From JANMDN01 sp031376285 (GTDB lineage Bacteria > Actinomycetota > Thermoleophilia > Miltoncostaeales > Miltoncostaeaceae), in the NCBI GenBank assembly GCA_031376285.1, contig JANMDN010000041.1, positions 62,001 to 126,000 on the forward strand: a stretch of 64,000 nt of DNA, given 5' to 3'. Position numbers and translations under genes: made by a program. Of the stretch, positions 40,846 to 48,998 are shown piece by piece. The notes under the pieces are model-generated. The model worked only from the letters and a program-made list of their open reading frames with translations, did no database searches and was not told the origin of the DNA. Numbering within the stretch: the first letter of the stretch is position 1; each line of letters opens with the position of its first letter.

Positions 40846-41994
40846 ATGGACGATCCGCGCTTTCGAGTGCTGCAGGTCGTTGGTGTCGCCGATGGCGGCG
40901 CGGCAGAGCACGTCCTCCAACTCTCGATCGGTCTCAGGGAGCGAGGCTTCGAGGCGGAGATCTGCGCGCCCGAAGGCTGGATCGCAGACCACGCGCGGAC
41001 GGCCGGGCTCAAGCTGCATATCCTCCCCTTCTCCCGGAACCCACATCCGGTCCGTGACACCGTGACGCTGCGTCGTATTCGCCAGCTTGCGCGAACACGC
41101 AGACCCTCGATCATTCACCTCCACAGCAGCAAGGCTGGCTTCCTCGGCCGAATCGCCGCCCGCTCGGTCCGCGTGCCGTCGGTGTTCACCCCACACGCCT
41201 GGTCATTCCTGTCCGCCGGTGGACGCCCTGCTGCCGCCATCTGGACAGGACTCGAGCGGATCGGTCGCCGAATGGGAGCGACGACGGTCTGCGTCTCCGA
41301 AGATGAGGCGACCGCGGGCGCCGCAGCGCGGGTGATTGCACCCGACCGCGTAGTGGTCATCACCAACGGCGTTCATGTACCCGTCGAGCCGCCCCATCGC
41401 CCGGATCGCGACGACGTCACGATCGGCAGCATCGCGCGACTGAGCCGGCAGAAGGGCATCGACGTCCTCCTCAGAGCGTTCGCCGAGGTCGCGGGCGATC
41501 GTCCGCGCGTCAACCTCGTCATCGTCGGCGGCGGTCCCCTCTCGGGTGAGCTTCGGGACTTGGCCTCCGAGCTCGGCATCACGGGTCGCGTCGAGATGCT
41601 CGGGGCGAGCGCAGTCGCCCGCGATCGACTCCCAGACTTCGACATTTTCGTCTTGGCCTCGCGTTGGGAGGGCCTGTCCCTCGCCTTACTCGAGGCCCGA
41701 GCTGCGGGGCTGGCCTGTGTCGCCACAGCTGTTGGCGGCACCCGACAAGTCATTGTTGACGGGGTGGACGGGCTGGTAGTTCCACCGGACAACGTCGGGG
41801 CGCTCGCGGCCGGGATCCGGCGACTCGTCGACGACGGGCCGCTTCGTCAGGAGATGGGTCGCGCGGCTCACGCACGCACGCGTGAGCACTTCAGCGTCGA
41901 GCGGATGATCGACGAGACCGCCGCCCTCTACCGCAACGTTGCCAGCGCAAGCGCCGCGGCCGCGCACGCAACGCTTCGGCTTGGCAATCGGTGA
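40846..41994 (+). CDS. GT4-family glycosyltransferase, 382 aa
   Basis: GT-B fold: VVGVADGGAAEHVLQLSIGL (glycine-rich acceptor loop), IIHLHSSKAGFLGRIAARS, VFTPHAWSF, then the donor domain IGSIARLSRQKGIDVLLRAF and ASRWEGLSLALLEARAAGLA with the EX7E motif. The IHLHSSKAGFLGR block is common in WcaA/WcfI-like polymer transferases. ATG 40846 lies directly after the inverted repeat; ATG 40810 would read through it. The stop overlaps the next GTG. Confidence 0.88.
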   Translation: MDDPRFRVLQVVGVADGGAAEHVLQLSIGLRERGFEAEICAPEGWIADHARTAGLKLHILPFSRNPHPVRDTVTLRRIRQLARTRRPSIIHLHSSKAGFLGRIAARSVRVPSVFTPHAWSFLSAGGRPAAAIWTGLERIGRRMGATTVCVSEDEATAGAAARVIAPDRVVVITNGVHVPVEPPHRPDRDDVTIGSIARLSRQKGIDVLLRAFAEVAGDRPRVNLVIVGGGPLSGELRDLASELGITGRVEMLGASAVARDRLPDFDIFVLASRWEGLSLALLEARAAGLACVATAVGGTRQVIVDGVDGLVVPPDNVGALAAGIRRLVDDGPLRQEMGRAAHARTREHFSVERMIDETAALYRNVASASAAAAHATLRLGNR

Positions 41995-43142
41995 AGGTCC
42001 TCCTCTCGGCGTTCATCGCAGGGGGACGAACCGGTATCCCTCGCTACGCGATCGAGGTGTCGCGCGCGATCGACGCCGTCGCCCCCGAGTTCGACGATCT
42101 CCAAATCAGTCTCGCCACGACGCCCGCTGGCGCCGAGTCCATTGGCGCGCGAAATCTCGGCGTTCGCGTCGTCGGCAAGCGACTACCGAACGCGGACCGG
42201 GCGCCGGTTCGCCTCGCGCTTGAGCAACTTCACGTTCGGGGACGCCCGGCGGATCTCGTGCACTACTTTGACTTCGTCGGCCCATGGCTCGGGGCGCGGG
42301 GACTGCCCTACACGACGACGCTCCACGACCTGAAGTTCATCACCAATCCTGACGCCTATACGGCGTCCCAGCGCCTCCAGAAGCGCGTCATGGCGCGGCG
42401 CGTCGCGGGTACCGCGGCTCGGGTCGTTGCGATCTCGAAGTTCGCCGGGGACGAGGCCGTCGATATCCTCTCAGTCGCCGCCGACCGTGTGCGCGTCATT
42501 CACTCCGGCCCGGGCTTCACACCCGCAAGCGGCGACGTGGTGGCGTCCCCCGTCCCGGGCGAGTACCTCCTGTGCGTTGGAACGCTCTCGTCGACGAAGA
42601 ACGTGCCCTTCCTGATCGCGGCCTACGAGCGAAGCGGTGTCTCACAGCCCCTCGTGCTTGCTGGAGGTCGCGCTCCCGGCTTCGAGGATGTCGAGCGGGC
42701 GATCGCCGCGTCGTCGTGCCAGGAGCGGATCGTCGTGATCTCGGGGGCCTCGGATGGCGAGATCGATGCGCTCTACCGAGGCGCGACCGCCCTGCTCTTG
42801 CCGTCGCGCTACGAGGGTTTCGGCTTCACTCCTCTTGAAGCGATGTCGAGGAGCTGCCCGGTGCTGGCCTCAGACATTCCCGTCGTGCGGGAGATCTCGG
42901 GCGACGGGGTCTGGCTGCTGCCGCTCGACGACCTCGAGACCTGGGCGGAGGCCCTTCGCGCGATTGTCTCAGACGACAGATTGCGAAGCACGCTCCGCGC
43001 CGCGGGCTCTCAGACGGTGCTTCGCTACTCCTGGGAGAAGACGGCGCGCGCGCTCTGCGAGCTCTTCCGTGAGGTGGGTCTCAACGATCAGCCCCGAGAC
43101 CGCCGATACGGGCGATCAAACGCTCGCCGCGGCCTCGGGTAA
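41991..43142 (+). CDS. GT4-family glycosyltransferase, 383 aa
   Basis: GT-B fold enzyme of the mannosyl/rhamnosyl-transferase-like type: IAGGRTGIPRYAIEVSRAID, HDLKFITNPDAYTASQRL and RVVAISKFAGDEAVDIL in the acceptor half; LLCVGTLSSTKNVPFLIAAY and LPSRYEGFGFTPLEAMSRSC (EX7E) in the donor half. GTG 41991 overlaps the previous stop. The last 62 bp overlap the 3' end of the flippase gene on the other strand, so the two transcripts converge. Confidence 0.88.
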   Translation: MKVLLSAFIAGGRTGIPRYAIEVSRAIDAVAPEFDDLQISLATTPAGAESIGARNLGVRVVGKRLPNADRAPVRLALEQLHVRGRPADLVHYFDFVGPWLGARGLPYTTTLHDLKFITNPDAYTASQRLQKRVMARRVAGTAARVVAISKFAGDEAVDILSVAADRVRVIHSGPGFTPASGDVVASPVPGEYLLCVGTLSSTKNVPFLIAAYERSGVSQPLVLAGGRAPGFEDVERAIAASSCQERIVVISGASDGEIDALYRGATALLLPSRYEGFGFTPLEAMSRSCPVLASDIPVVREISGDGVWLLPLDDLETWAEALRAIVSDDRLRSTLRAAGSQTVLRYSWEKTARALCELFREVGLNDQPRDRRYGRSNARRGLG

Positions 43143-44682
43143 GGCCGAGCGCCCACCGAGCATCCTCGGCGGCCACAATCGGTAGTACCTGAGCCGTCAG
43201 GAGGAGCCCCGCGAGCCCGGCGAGCAACCCCGGCCCGAGACCGAGCCCGCCCGGGATGGCGCGCATCGTCGCGTACATCGCGAGATACCCGACGATCGAC
43301 GCGGCGAGCATGTTGGCCTGGCGCCGCCAACCCCAAGCGATCGGGCCGAGAATCGTCGACAGGTAGAGGAGTATCGGAAGGCCGGTCACCAGCTGCGCGG
43401 TGAGGCTCGAAACCGCTGCCCCGCGCGCGGCAAACGTCGGGATGAGCGCGAGCGCCAGCAGGAGATTGAGCGCCGCTCCGATTGTGCCAATGACAAGCGG
43501 GAAGCGTTGACGGCCGAGCCCGGCGAGGATGCCCATCGCGACGAGCACGAGGCAGATCGGAGGAAAGCTGAGCACCATGATGCGGAGAATCACCCCCGCT
43601 TCGTGGTACTTCTCAGTGAAAACGCCTTCGATGAGTACCGGCCCTCCGGCGAACGCCGCCGCGGTGACTGGCAGCGCCAGTCCGCCGGAGAGGCGAAGCG
43701 CACGGCTGACCCCGCCACGAATCCGTTGATCGCTTCGGGCTCCGTCGAGGGTCGCAACGGCAGGCATCGCGACAAACGACAGCGCCCAGGGAAGCTGCGT
43801 AAGCGCCGCGACCGCGGCGAACGCGATCGAGTACTGGGCGATCTCGCCGTCGGCCACGTAGTGATCAAGAAAGAAGAACTCGGAGCGGCGCCAGACGATC
43901 AGTGTGATCACCATTGCCCCCCCGAGCATGATGGCGTAGCGGACAACCTCACGACGGAGCGGGTCCGGCACAAGGCGCACGCTGCGCCCGAGTGACGGGA
44001 GGGCTGACCGAGCCATCACCGAAAAGACCACCAGATTGACCGCCGATGACGCTGCTGTCGCCGCGAAGATCCCCACGATTCCGTAGCCCAGCTGGAGAAA
44101 GATGATTGCCGCGATCGTGCCGAGGGTTTGGAAACCAACGTCGATCCGCGACAAGCGACGCCACCGCTGCATACCGATGAGGACCGAGCTCGGAATGCGG
44201 TTGAGGCAGTTGACGATGGCCGAAACGCCGGAGACGATCCAGGCGGTACGAAGCTCGGGTCGGGCCAGGGCAATCGTGAACATCACGGCGCCGCAAACAA
44301 CGGCGAGGCCAAGCGCGACCTTACGAGCCCAGGCATAGAGCGGTGCGACGAGTGAGGCGTCGCCGGCCCCGATGACACGCGCGACGTAGCGTGAGATGGA
44401 TGTCGAGAACCCCTCGACGATCAACGAGATCAACGATATCTCGACGAACGCGATGAAGCTTTGGGCGCCGAGACCGTCCGGTCCGAGCGCTCGAGCCGCG
44501 AACACCGAGAGCACGAGGGCGCTGACCTGCGGGGCGATCTTTGCGAACGCGACCCAAGCCGTATCGCCCATCACGGACGTGCTCGTAGTCGCGGCCGCCC
44601 CTGTTGCAACCGCTGCGGGCGGCCTCTCGGAGTGACCGGCGGCGTCGCTTGGCGACGGATCCGCGTCGGGGGATTCGGTCAA
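43081..44682 (-). CDS. Wzx-like polysaccharide flippase, 533 aa or fewer
   Basis: MATE/MOP-superfamily membrane protein with about fourteen hydrophobic helices. The start of the conserved part (VAFAKIAPQVSALVLSVFAA, then ALGPDGLGAQSF) and the internal WRRSEFFFLDHYVADGEIAQ are typical of flippases that move lipid-linked repeat units across the membrane. TTG 44682 gives a Ser/Ala/Pro-rich tail of 37 residues; ATG 44571, just before the first helix, is a likely alternative. It faces the glycosyltransferase genes and overlaps the last by 62 bp. Confidence 0.86.
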   Translation of the reverse strand: MTESPDADPSPSDAAGHSERPPAAVATGAAATTSTSVMGDTAWVAFAKIAPQVSALVLSVFAARALGPDGLGAQSFIAFVEISLISLIVEGFSTSISRYVARVIGAGDASLVAPLYAWARKVALGLAVVCGAVMFTIALARPELRTAWIVSGVSAIVNCLNRIPSSVLIGMQRWRRLSRIDVGFQTLGTIAAIIFLQLGYGIVGIFAATAASSAVNLVVFSVMARSALPSLGRSVRLVPDPLRREVVRYAIMLGGAMVITLIVWRRSEFFFLDHYVADGEIAQYSIAFAAVAALTQLPWALSFVAMPAVATLDGARSDQRIRGGVSRALRLSGGLALPVTAAAFAGGPVLIEGVFTEKYHEAGVILRIMVLSFPPICLVLVAMGILAGLGRQRFPLVIGTIGAALNLLLALALIPTFAARGAAVSSLTAQLVTGLPILLYLSTILGPIAWGWRRQANMLAASIVGYLAMYATMRAIPGGLGLGPGLLAGLAGLLLTAQVLPIVAAEDARWALGLTRGRGERLIARIGGLGADR

Positions 44683-45063
44683 AGGGGAGATCTTCGGTCT
44701 CTGGTCGGTTGTTCGGCGCGAGGGGACGTCGTCGCTCTCGCGACGCTCTCGCTCCCGTCACCGTAAGCATGCCAGGCGGACCCATACGTCCCCGCGGTGG
44801 CGCGCGGATCCCGAGACACCACGGACCGAGCGACCACATTCGGGGACCGTGTCACGCTCACCGCTCGAGGTGGCAGAGCGGCCACGGTTCACCACGATGC
44901 GGGGTCCCGAACAAACGACAGAACAACCCCGCCAGCCGCCCGCCCCGGAAGGTTCGATATGTCTTGCGACCACACGTTTGGGGGGTTTCCCGTCACCGTA
45001 ACTCAGCTACCATCCCGTTCGGCGGTTTTAGGGAAGTTCGCGAACATGTGAGGTCGATGTCCG
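44683..45063. other. Divergent intergenic region with a 14-bp direct repeat
   Basis: No gene is seen in these 381 bp between the flippase gene and the Pro/Thr-rich protein gene. The sequence TCCCGTCACCGTAA occurs exactly twice, at 44753-44766 and 44988-45001. Each copy faces one of the two divergent genes, so they may be binding sites for one regulator. Confidence 0.4.
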
Positions 45064-45714
45064 ATGAGGCGTAGCGAAGGTTTCGCCGGGTGCGCTGCTC
45101 AGCCTGCCCGAGCCGTCACGGTCATCCTCGCGGTCAGCCTGCTCACCTTCACAAGCGCCGTTGCGGTGTCTGCTTCCTCTCCGCTCGGCCAGCCAGATCC
45201 CCCGCCGCAAGCCGCGCCGAAGCCATCGAAACCCGCGCCGACTCAGCGCCGTTCGGCTCCCACTCCGACGCCACGTCGATCAACGGTGACCACACCAGCG
45301 ACCCCTCGGGTTTCCACTCCCCGCCCTCGGATCGCGACACCCAAACCGACGACGGCGGCAAAACCCCGAGTTGGTACGCCCACTCCGCGCCCCGCGGTCA
45401 CGAAGCGAACACCCGCCCCGACGAGCACCCCGGCGGTGACGACGCCGGCTGTGGTCCCCAAAGCGACCCCTCGCGCGAGCGTCTCGACATCGCGTTCCCG
45501 CTTCGGTGATGATGCGCGCCAGGCGATGAAGGTCGGCGGCCTCCTCCTGCTCGCGGCATTGGCCGCGATGGTCGCGGCAATCCCCTTCGCCGTCGACCGC
45601 GTCTCCTTCGAGCGCCGCGGGGTACTGCGTTCGCTCTCACGTTTCTGGCCCGAGTCGACCGCGCTTTCGGCGGCGACCGGCATCCTTGCGGTGCTGGTCT
45701 GGCTCCAGGCCTGA
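45064..45714 (+). CDS. Pro/Thr-rich membrane protein within the exopolysaccharide locus, 216 aa
   Basis: Family not recognised. An N-terminal hydrophobic segment (VTVILAVSLLTFTSAVAVSA) looks like a signal peptide. Residues about 40-145 are a low-complexity linker of Pro, Thr, Arg and Lys with irregular TPRP- and TPAV-like repeats, probably extended and wall-spanning. Two hydrophobic helices follow (VGGLLLLAALAAMVAAIPFA and LSAATGILAVLVWLQA). The location suggests a role in the surface polymer, but nothing catalytic is visible. The low-complexity part makes homology searches unreliable. Confidence 0.6.
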   Translation: MRRSEGFAGCAAQPARAVTVILAVSLLTFTSAVAVSASSPLGQPDPPPQAAPKPSKPAPTQRRSAPTPTPRRSTVTTPATPRVSTPRPRIATPKPTTAAKPRVGTPTPRPAVTKRTPAPTSTPAVTTPAVVPKATPRASVSTSRSRFGDDARQAMKVGGLLLLAALAAMVAAIPFAVDRVSFERRGVLRSLSRFWPESTALSAATGILAVLVWLQA

Positions 45715-45751
45715 TCGTCCGGAAGGTGTTGCGCCTGATGGGGACGGAACC

Positions 45752-47224
45752 TCACCTCGCGATCGAGCGGCGAAGTGCGAACGTGGCCAGCAGGAGCGGG
45801 ACCGCGTAGGTGATCAGGCCGCTCAGGAGGATGGTGTAGGTCCCGTCGATCACGAGGTAGAAGAGCGGCACGAGTATCCCCGCGATCACCGCGGCACCGG
45901 GATCGACGCCACGGGCCAGCGGCCGCCCGAGCGCCCGCAATCGGGCGACGAGCACGCCAACGAGGACGCTCCCGATGAGAACACCAGGCCAGCCGAAGTC
46001 GAACCAGAATTCTCCGATATGCGTGTACGGGCGCCCCCCCTCGTAGAGCTCACCCCAGACCAGTCGGCGGAAGGTGATCTCGTTCTGTTCCGGCTTACCC
46101 GGGTAGAAAATCGACGGCACCGAGGATGCGACTCCCGCAAGCAGTCGTCCACCATGCTGGAACGGGATCTGCTCCGGGACGGTCGCGGTCAGAAGCACCA
46201 CATCGTCAAAGAGCGAGTTGTCGCCGAGTGCGACGCTGGGGCTCGTCGACGACTTCAGGCCCGCGAGAATCGCTGAGGCACCGGGCTCCCGCGTTGCGAC
46301 GACGCGAGCTGTGAGCACGGTGTTGGTCACCATGAGGCCGACCACGATGAACGCGCCGACCTCGCGGGCGCGAAACGGACGGCGTGCCAAATGGATCACG
46401 ATGAGGATCGCCAGCAGCGGAAGAAGGGCTTCGGTCCGCGACCCTCCAGTTGCTCGTAGGAGGACGAACGCCAGGGTGACGGCCGAGAACACGAGCCCCC
46501 AACGCCCACGCAGCGGCCCGTAGGCAGCCCACAGCAGCAGACCGACAACGGCCGATCGAATCAGGATGGCCGCCTCGAAGCTCCCGGGTGAGAGAAGCGC
46601 GCCTCCGACCCCGACCTGACCGGCGAGCTGCGTTCCAAATCCCACGATCAGGAGAAGCGCCACCACAAACGCGAGCCGGTGGGCGGCGGGGCGGCCCTCA
46701 AGCAAGCGTGGCATCCGACTACTCGTGGCGCGGTAACCAACGGCAAGGCCGATGACGAAGCAAACGAGGAAGGCTCCTCCCAGTCCGAGCGCGACGGTCA
46801 TCGGCCCCTCGAGGTCTCCGGAGAAGCGATTCGTGACGAAGTTGGCAAGCTCGAGCGACCTGAGGTTCTCGAGCTGGGCCTTTGCGTTCTTCGGGAACTC
46901 ATGGAACTGGAGCTGTGTCCGGTTGCTCCAGATGTACAGCGGACGAATGCAGAATGAGGTCAGCAGGAACGTATACGTGATGAATTCGAGCGAGAGGAGG
47001 CGCCCTCGGCGCCACTCAAAGGCGATCCCGCAGAGGCTCGCGATACCGATCGTCCACGCAATGACCGGGACTCTGGACACACCGCTCTGAGAGATCGCGA
47101 GAAGCCCCAGTAGCAGGGCAATCGCCCCGACGGCCACGGCGTCCATACGACCAAGCGGCCAGCGATGCCACAACCCCGTGCCGCGCCCCAGACCGTGACC
47201 CGGTCCGAGGTGCTGGGTGCTCAC
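45752..47224 (-). CDS. Wzy-like polysaccharide polymerase (membrane protein), 490 aa
   Basis: About eleven hydrophobic helices with a large external loop near the C-terminal third (residues about 320-400, including FYPGKPEQNEITFRRLVWGE), the topology of O-antigen and capsule polymerases. The family is too divergent for catalytic residues to be read with confidence. GTG 47224 overlaps the stop of the chain-length gene (GTGA), which supports a joint role in polymerisation. An oligosaccharide-repeat-unit polymerase (OrpA/EpsG-like) is the alternative label. Confidence 0.75.
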   Translation of the reverse strand: MSTQHLGPGHGLGRGTGLWHRWPLGRMDAVAVGAIALLLGLLAISQSGVSRVPVIAWTIGIASLCGIAFEWRRGRLLSLEFITYTFLLTSFCIRPLYIWSNRTQLQFHEFPKNAKAQLENLRSLELANFVTNRFSGDLEGPMTVALGLGGAFLVCFVIGLAVGYRATSSRMPRLLEGRPAAHRLAFVVALLLIVGFGTQLAGQVGVGGALLSPGSFEAAILIRSAVVGLLLWAAYGPLRGRWGLVFSAVTLAFVLLRATGGSRTEALLPLLAILIVIHLARRPFRAREVGAFIVVGLMVTNTVLTARVVATREPGASAILAGLKSSTSPSVALGDNSLFDDVVLLTATVPEQIPFQHGGRLLAGVASSVPSIFYPGKPEQNEITFRRLVWGELYEGGRPYTHIGEFWFDFGWPGVLIGSVLVGVLVARLRALGRPLARGVDPGAAVIAGILVPLFYLVIDGTYTILLSGLITYAVPLLLATFALRRSIAR

Positions 47225-48903
47225 GAGTGAGGGGTCTCGGTTCGAGAGGAGCTTGGGTCACCGGGGGCACCGAACGACGGGCGCCCGGCCTCACCAAGCC
47301 TCGACACGGCACCGCCGGGGGGTTCTTCGCTCCCATCGAGCGATACGCCGTTCAGAACGGCGCCGAGGACCGGCGTCGTGGTCTGGTCGAACCACCGGCG
47401 AAGCTCGACGAGGTTCGCGCGACTCGATTGCCGGACTCGCCCGACAACGAGGATGGCGTCGACCCATCGCGAGAGCGCAATCGTGTCGCCTCCCTCGAGC
47501 CACGGCGCACTGTCGAGGTAGACCCGGTCGTGACGCGAGCGCAAGAGCCCCAAGAGGCTGCCGACGGCCTCCCCGGCGAGCAAGCCCCCGGAGTTCGGGA
47601 CGGGAGGGCCGCTCGGGACGATGATCAGCTCGCCCTGCGAGTCGCGGCGCGACGAGTCCGACCGCGCTCCGCGACCCGGGCCCTGTGACGGCCCGGACAC
47701 CGGAATGGCCTCAGACGCGTCATCGATTTGTGTGTGGCCCGCGAGAACCGCCGTGATTCCCTCGTGGTACGGGGAGAGGCCGAACGCCTTGGCGATCGCG
47801 GGATGACGGAGATCGAAGTCACAGAGCGCAACCGACCTGCCCGCCGCTGCCTCGGCCGTCGCAAGGTTCATCGCGACCGTGGAAGCGCCGTCGTCAGCGC
47901 AAGCACCGACGACCAGAATCACCCGTTTGTCGCGCAGCGGATCGATGACGTCGAGGGATGCGAGCAGCGTCCAGAAGCCTTCAGCGCTCCGGGTGTGGGG
48001 CGCCGACAGCATGAGGGGACCGACACCCGGGGCATCAGACTGGTCGATCTGGGGCACGCGTGCAAGCACGCGCGTACCGAGAATTTCGGAGAGATCCTCC
48101 GCGCTGCGCACCCGCCGGCCCTCGATCTGCGAGAGGCCCATCACGAGTGCCGAGCCTCCGAGCAGTCCGAGGAGACCGCCAATGGCGAGCCAGAGCTTCG
48201 GCCGAGGTCCGACCTTCGCAGCCTTGCCCGCAGGCGCGAGGATCGAGTTGCCGCTGCCGAGCAAGATGTTGGCCTGGAGGTCCACCTGCTTGCCTGTCAG
48301 GTCGCGCAGCACCGCGCTTTCGCTCCCGGACGCCTCCAGAACCTTGATCTTGTTGGCCAGCTTCTCCTCGGCGGCGACGAGGGGCCCGATGTCGATCTTT
48401 CGGCGATAGTCGATGAAGGAAGCCGCGACCGCATTCGAGATCTGTTGGGCGGCCCCGGCGTCATTCCACCGCGTGGCGATGGTGATGAGGTCAGAATCGA
48501 TCTGAGTGCCGGCGGAGACGCGCAGATCCAACCGGGCACGATCCGCCGACGAGAGGCGCGCGGTCGTGGCGGCTGTGTCGAGCACCTCGGGCACCGTGAC
48601 GAGCTCCGCGAGCGTCGCGACGAGTCGATTGGTGTTCTGCTCGTTGGTGCCGCCGGTGATCTGCGAGGCGACGCTTGCACCGCGCACGTAGACCTTGGCG
48701 GTCGCCTCGTAGGTCGCGTCTTTCTGCTTCTCGACCACGTAACCGAAAAGGGCGCCAAGGACACATGTCGAGTAGAGGAGTACCTGGAAGCGACGAACCG
48801 ACGTCAGGAATCCCGACACCCCACCGGCAGCGTCTCCACCAACAGGACGCGCGATCCTCAGGAGTTGGCGGCGTATGGCCTGCAAAACGTCGTCGAAACT
48901 CAC
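47221..48903 (-). CDS. Wzz/Wzc-like chain-length and BY-kinase-type protein with altered Walker A, 560 aa
   Basis: Residues about 35-60 and 245-275 are transmembrane helices bracketing a Wzz-type external domain with coiled-coil character. The cytoplasmic part is a ParA/MinD-like ATPase fold: GACADDGASTVAMNLATAEA at the Walker A position, SVALCDFDLRHPAIAKAFG as Walker A', and DRVYLDSAPW as Walker B. The invariant Walker A lysine is replaced by A340, and no tyrosine cluster is present at the C-terminus. ATP hydrolysis or tyrosine kinase activity is therefore doubtful. GTG 48903 was chosen; the longer frame looks non-coding. Operon with the polymerase gene. Confidence 0.82.
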   Translation of the reverse strand: MSFDDVLQAIRRQLLRIARPVGGDAAGGVSGFLTSVRRFQVLLYSTCVLGALFGYVVEKQKDATYEATAKVYVRGASVASQITGGTNEQNTNRLVATLAELVTVPEVLDTAATTARLSSADRARLDLRVSAGTQIDSDLITIATRWNDAGAAQQISNAVAASFIDYRRKIDIGPLVAAEEKLANKIKVLEASGSESAVLRDLTGKQVDLQANILLGSGNSILAPAGKAAKVGPRPKLWLAIGGLLGLLGGSALVMGLSQIEGRRVRSAEDLSEILGTRVLARVPQIDQSDAPGVGPLMLSAPHTRSAEGFWTLLASLDVIDPLRDKRVILVVGACADDGASTVAMNLATAEAAAGRSVALCDFDLRHPAIAKAFGLSPYHEGITAVLAGHTQIDDASEAIPVSGPSQGPGRGARSDSSRRDSQGELIIVPSGPPVPNSGGLLAGEAVGSLLGLLRSRHDRVYLDSAPWLEGGDTIALSRWVDAILVVGRVRQSSRANLVELRRWFDQTTTPVLGAVLNGVSLDGSEEPPGGAVSRLGEAGRPSFGAPGDPSSSRTETPHS

Positions 48904-48998
48904 GCGGGGGAGTCTACCGCCTCCCCTTTCCCGCAGCCCCTTTCGCCGTTCCGTCGCCGACCCCCACGAAGTCGCCCTCCACCGGAGACAATGGCTGG

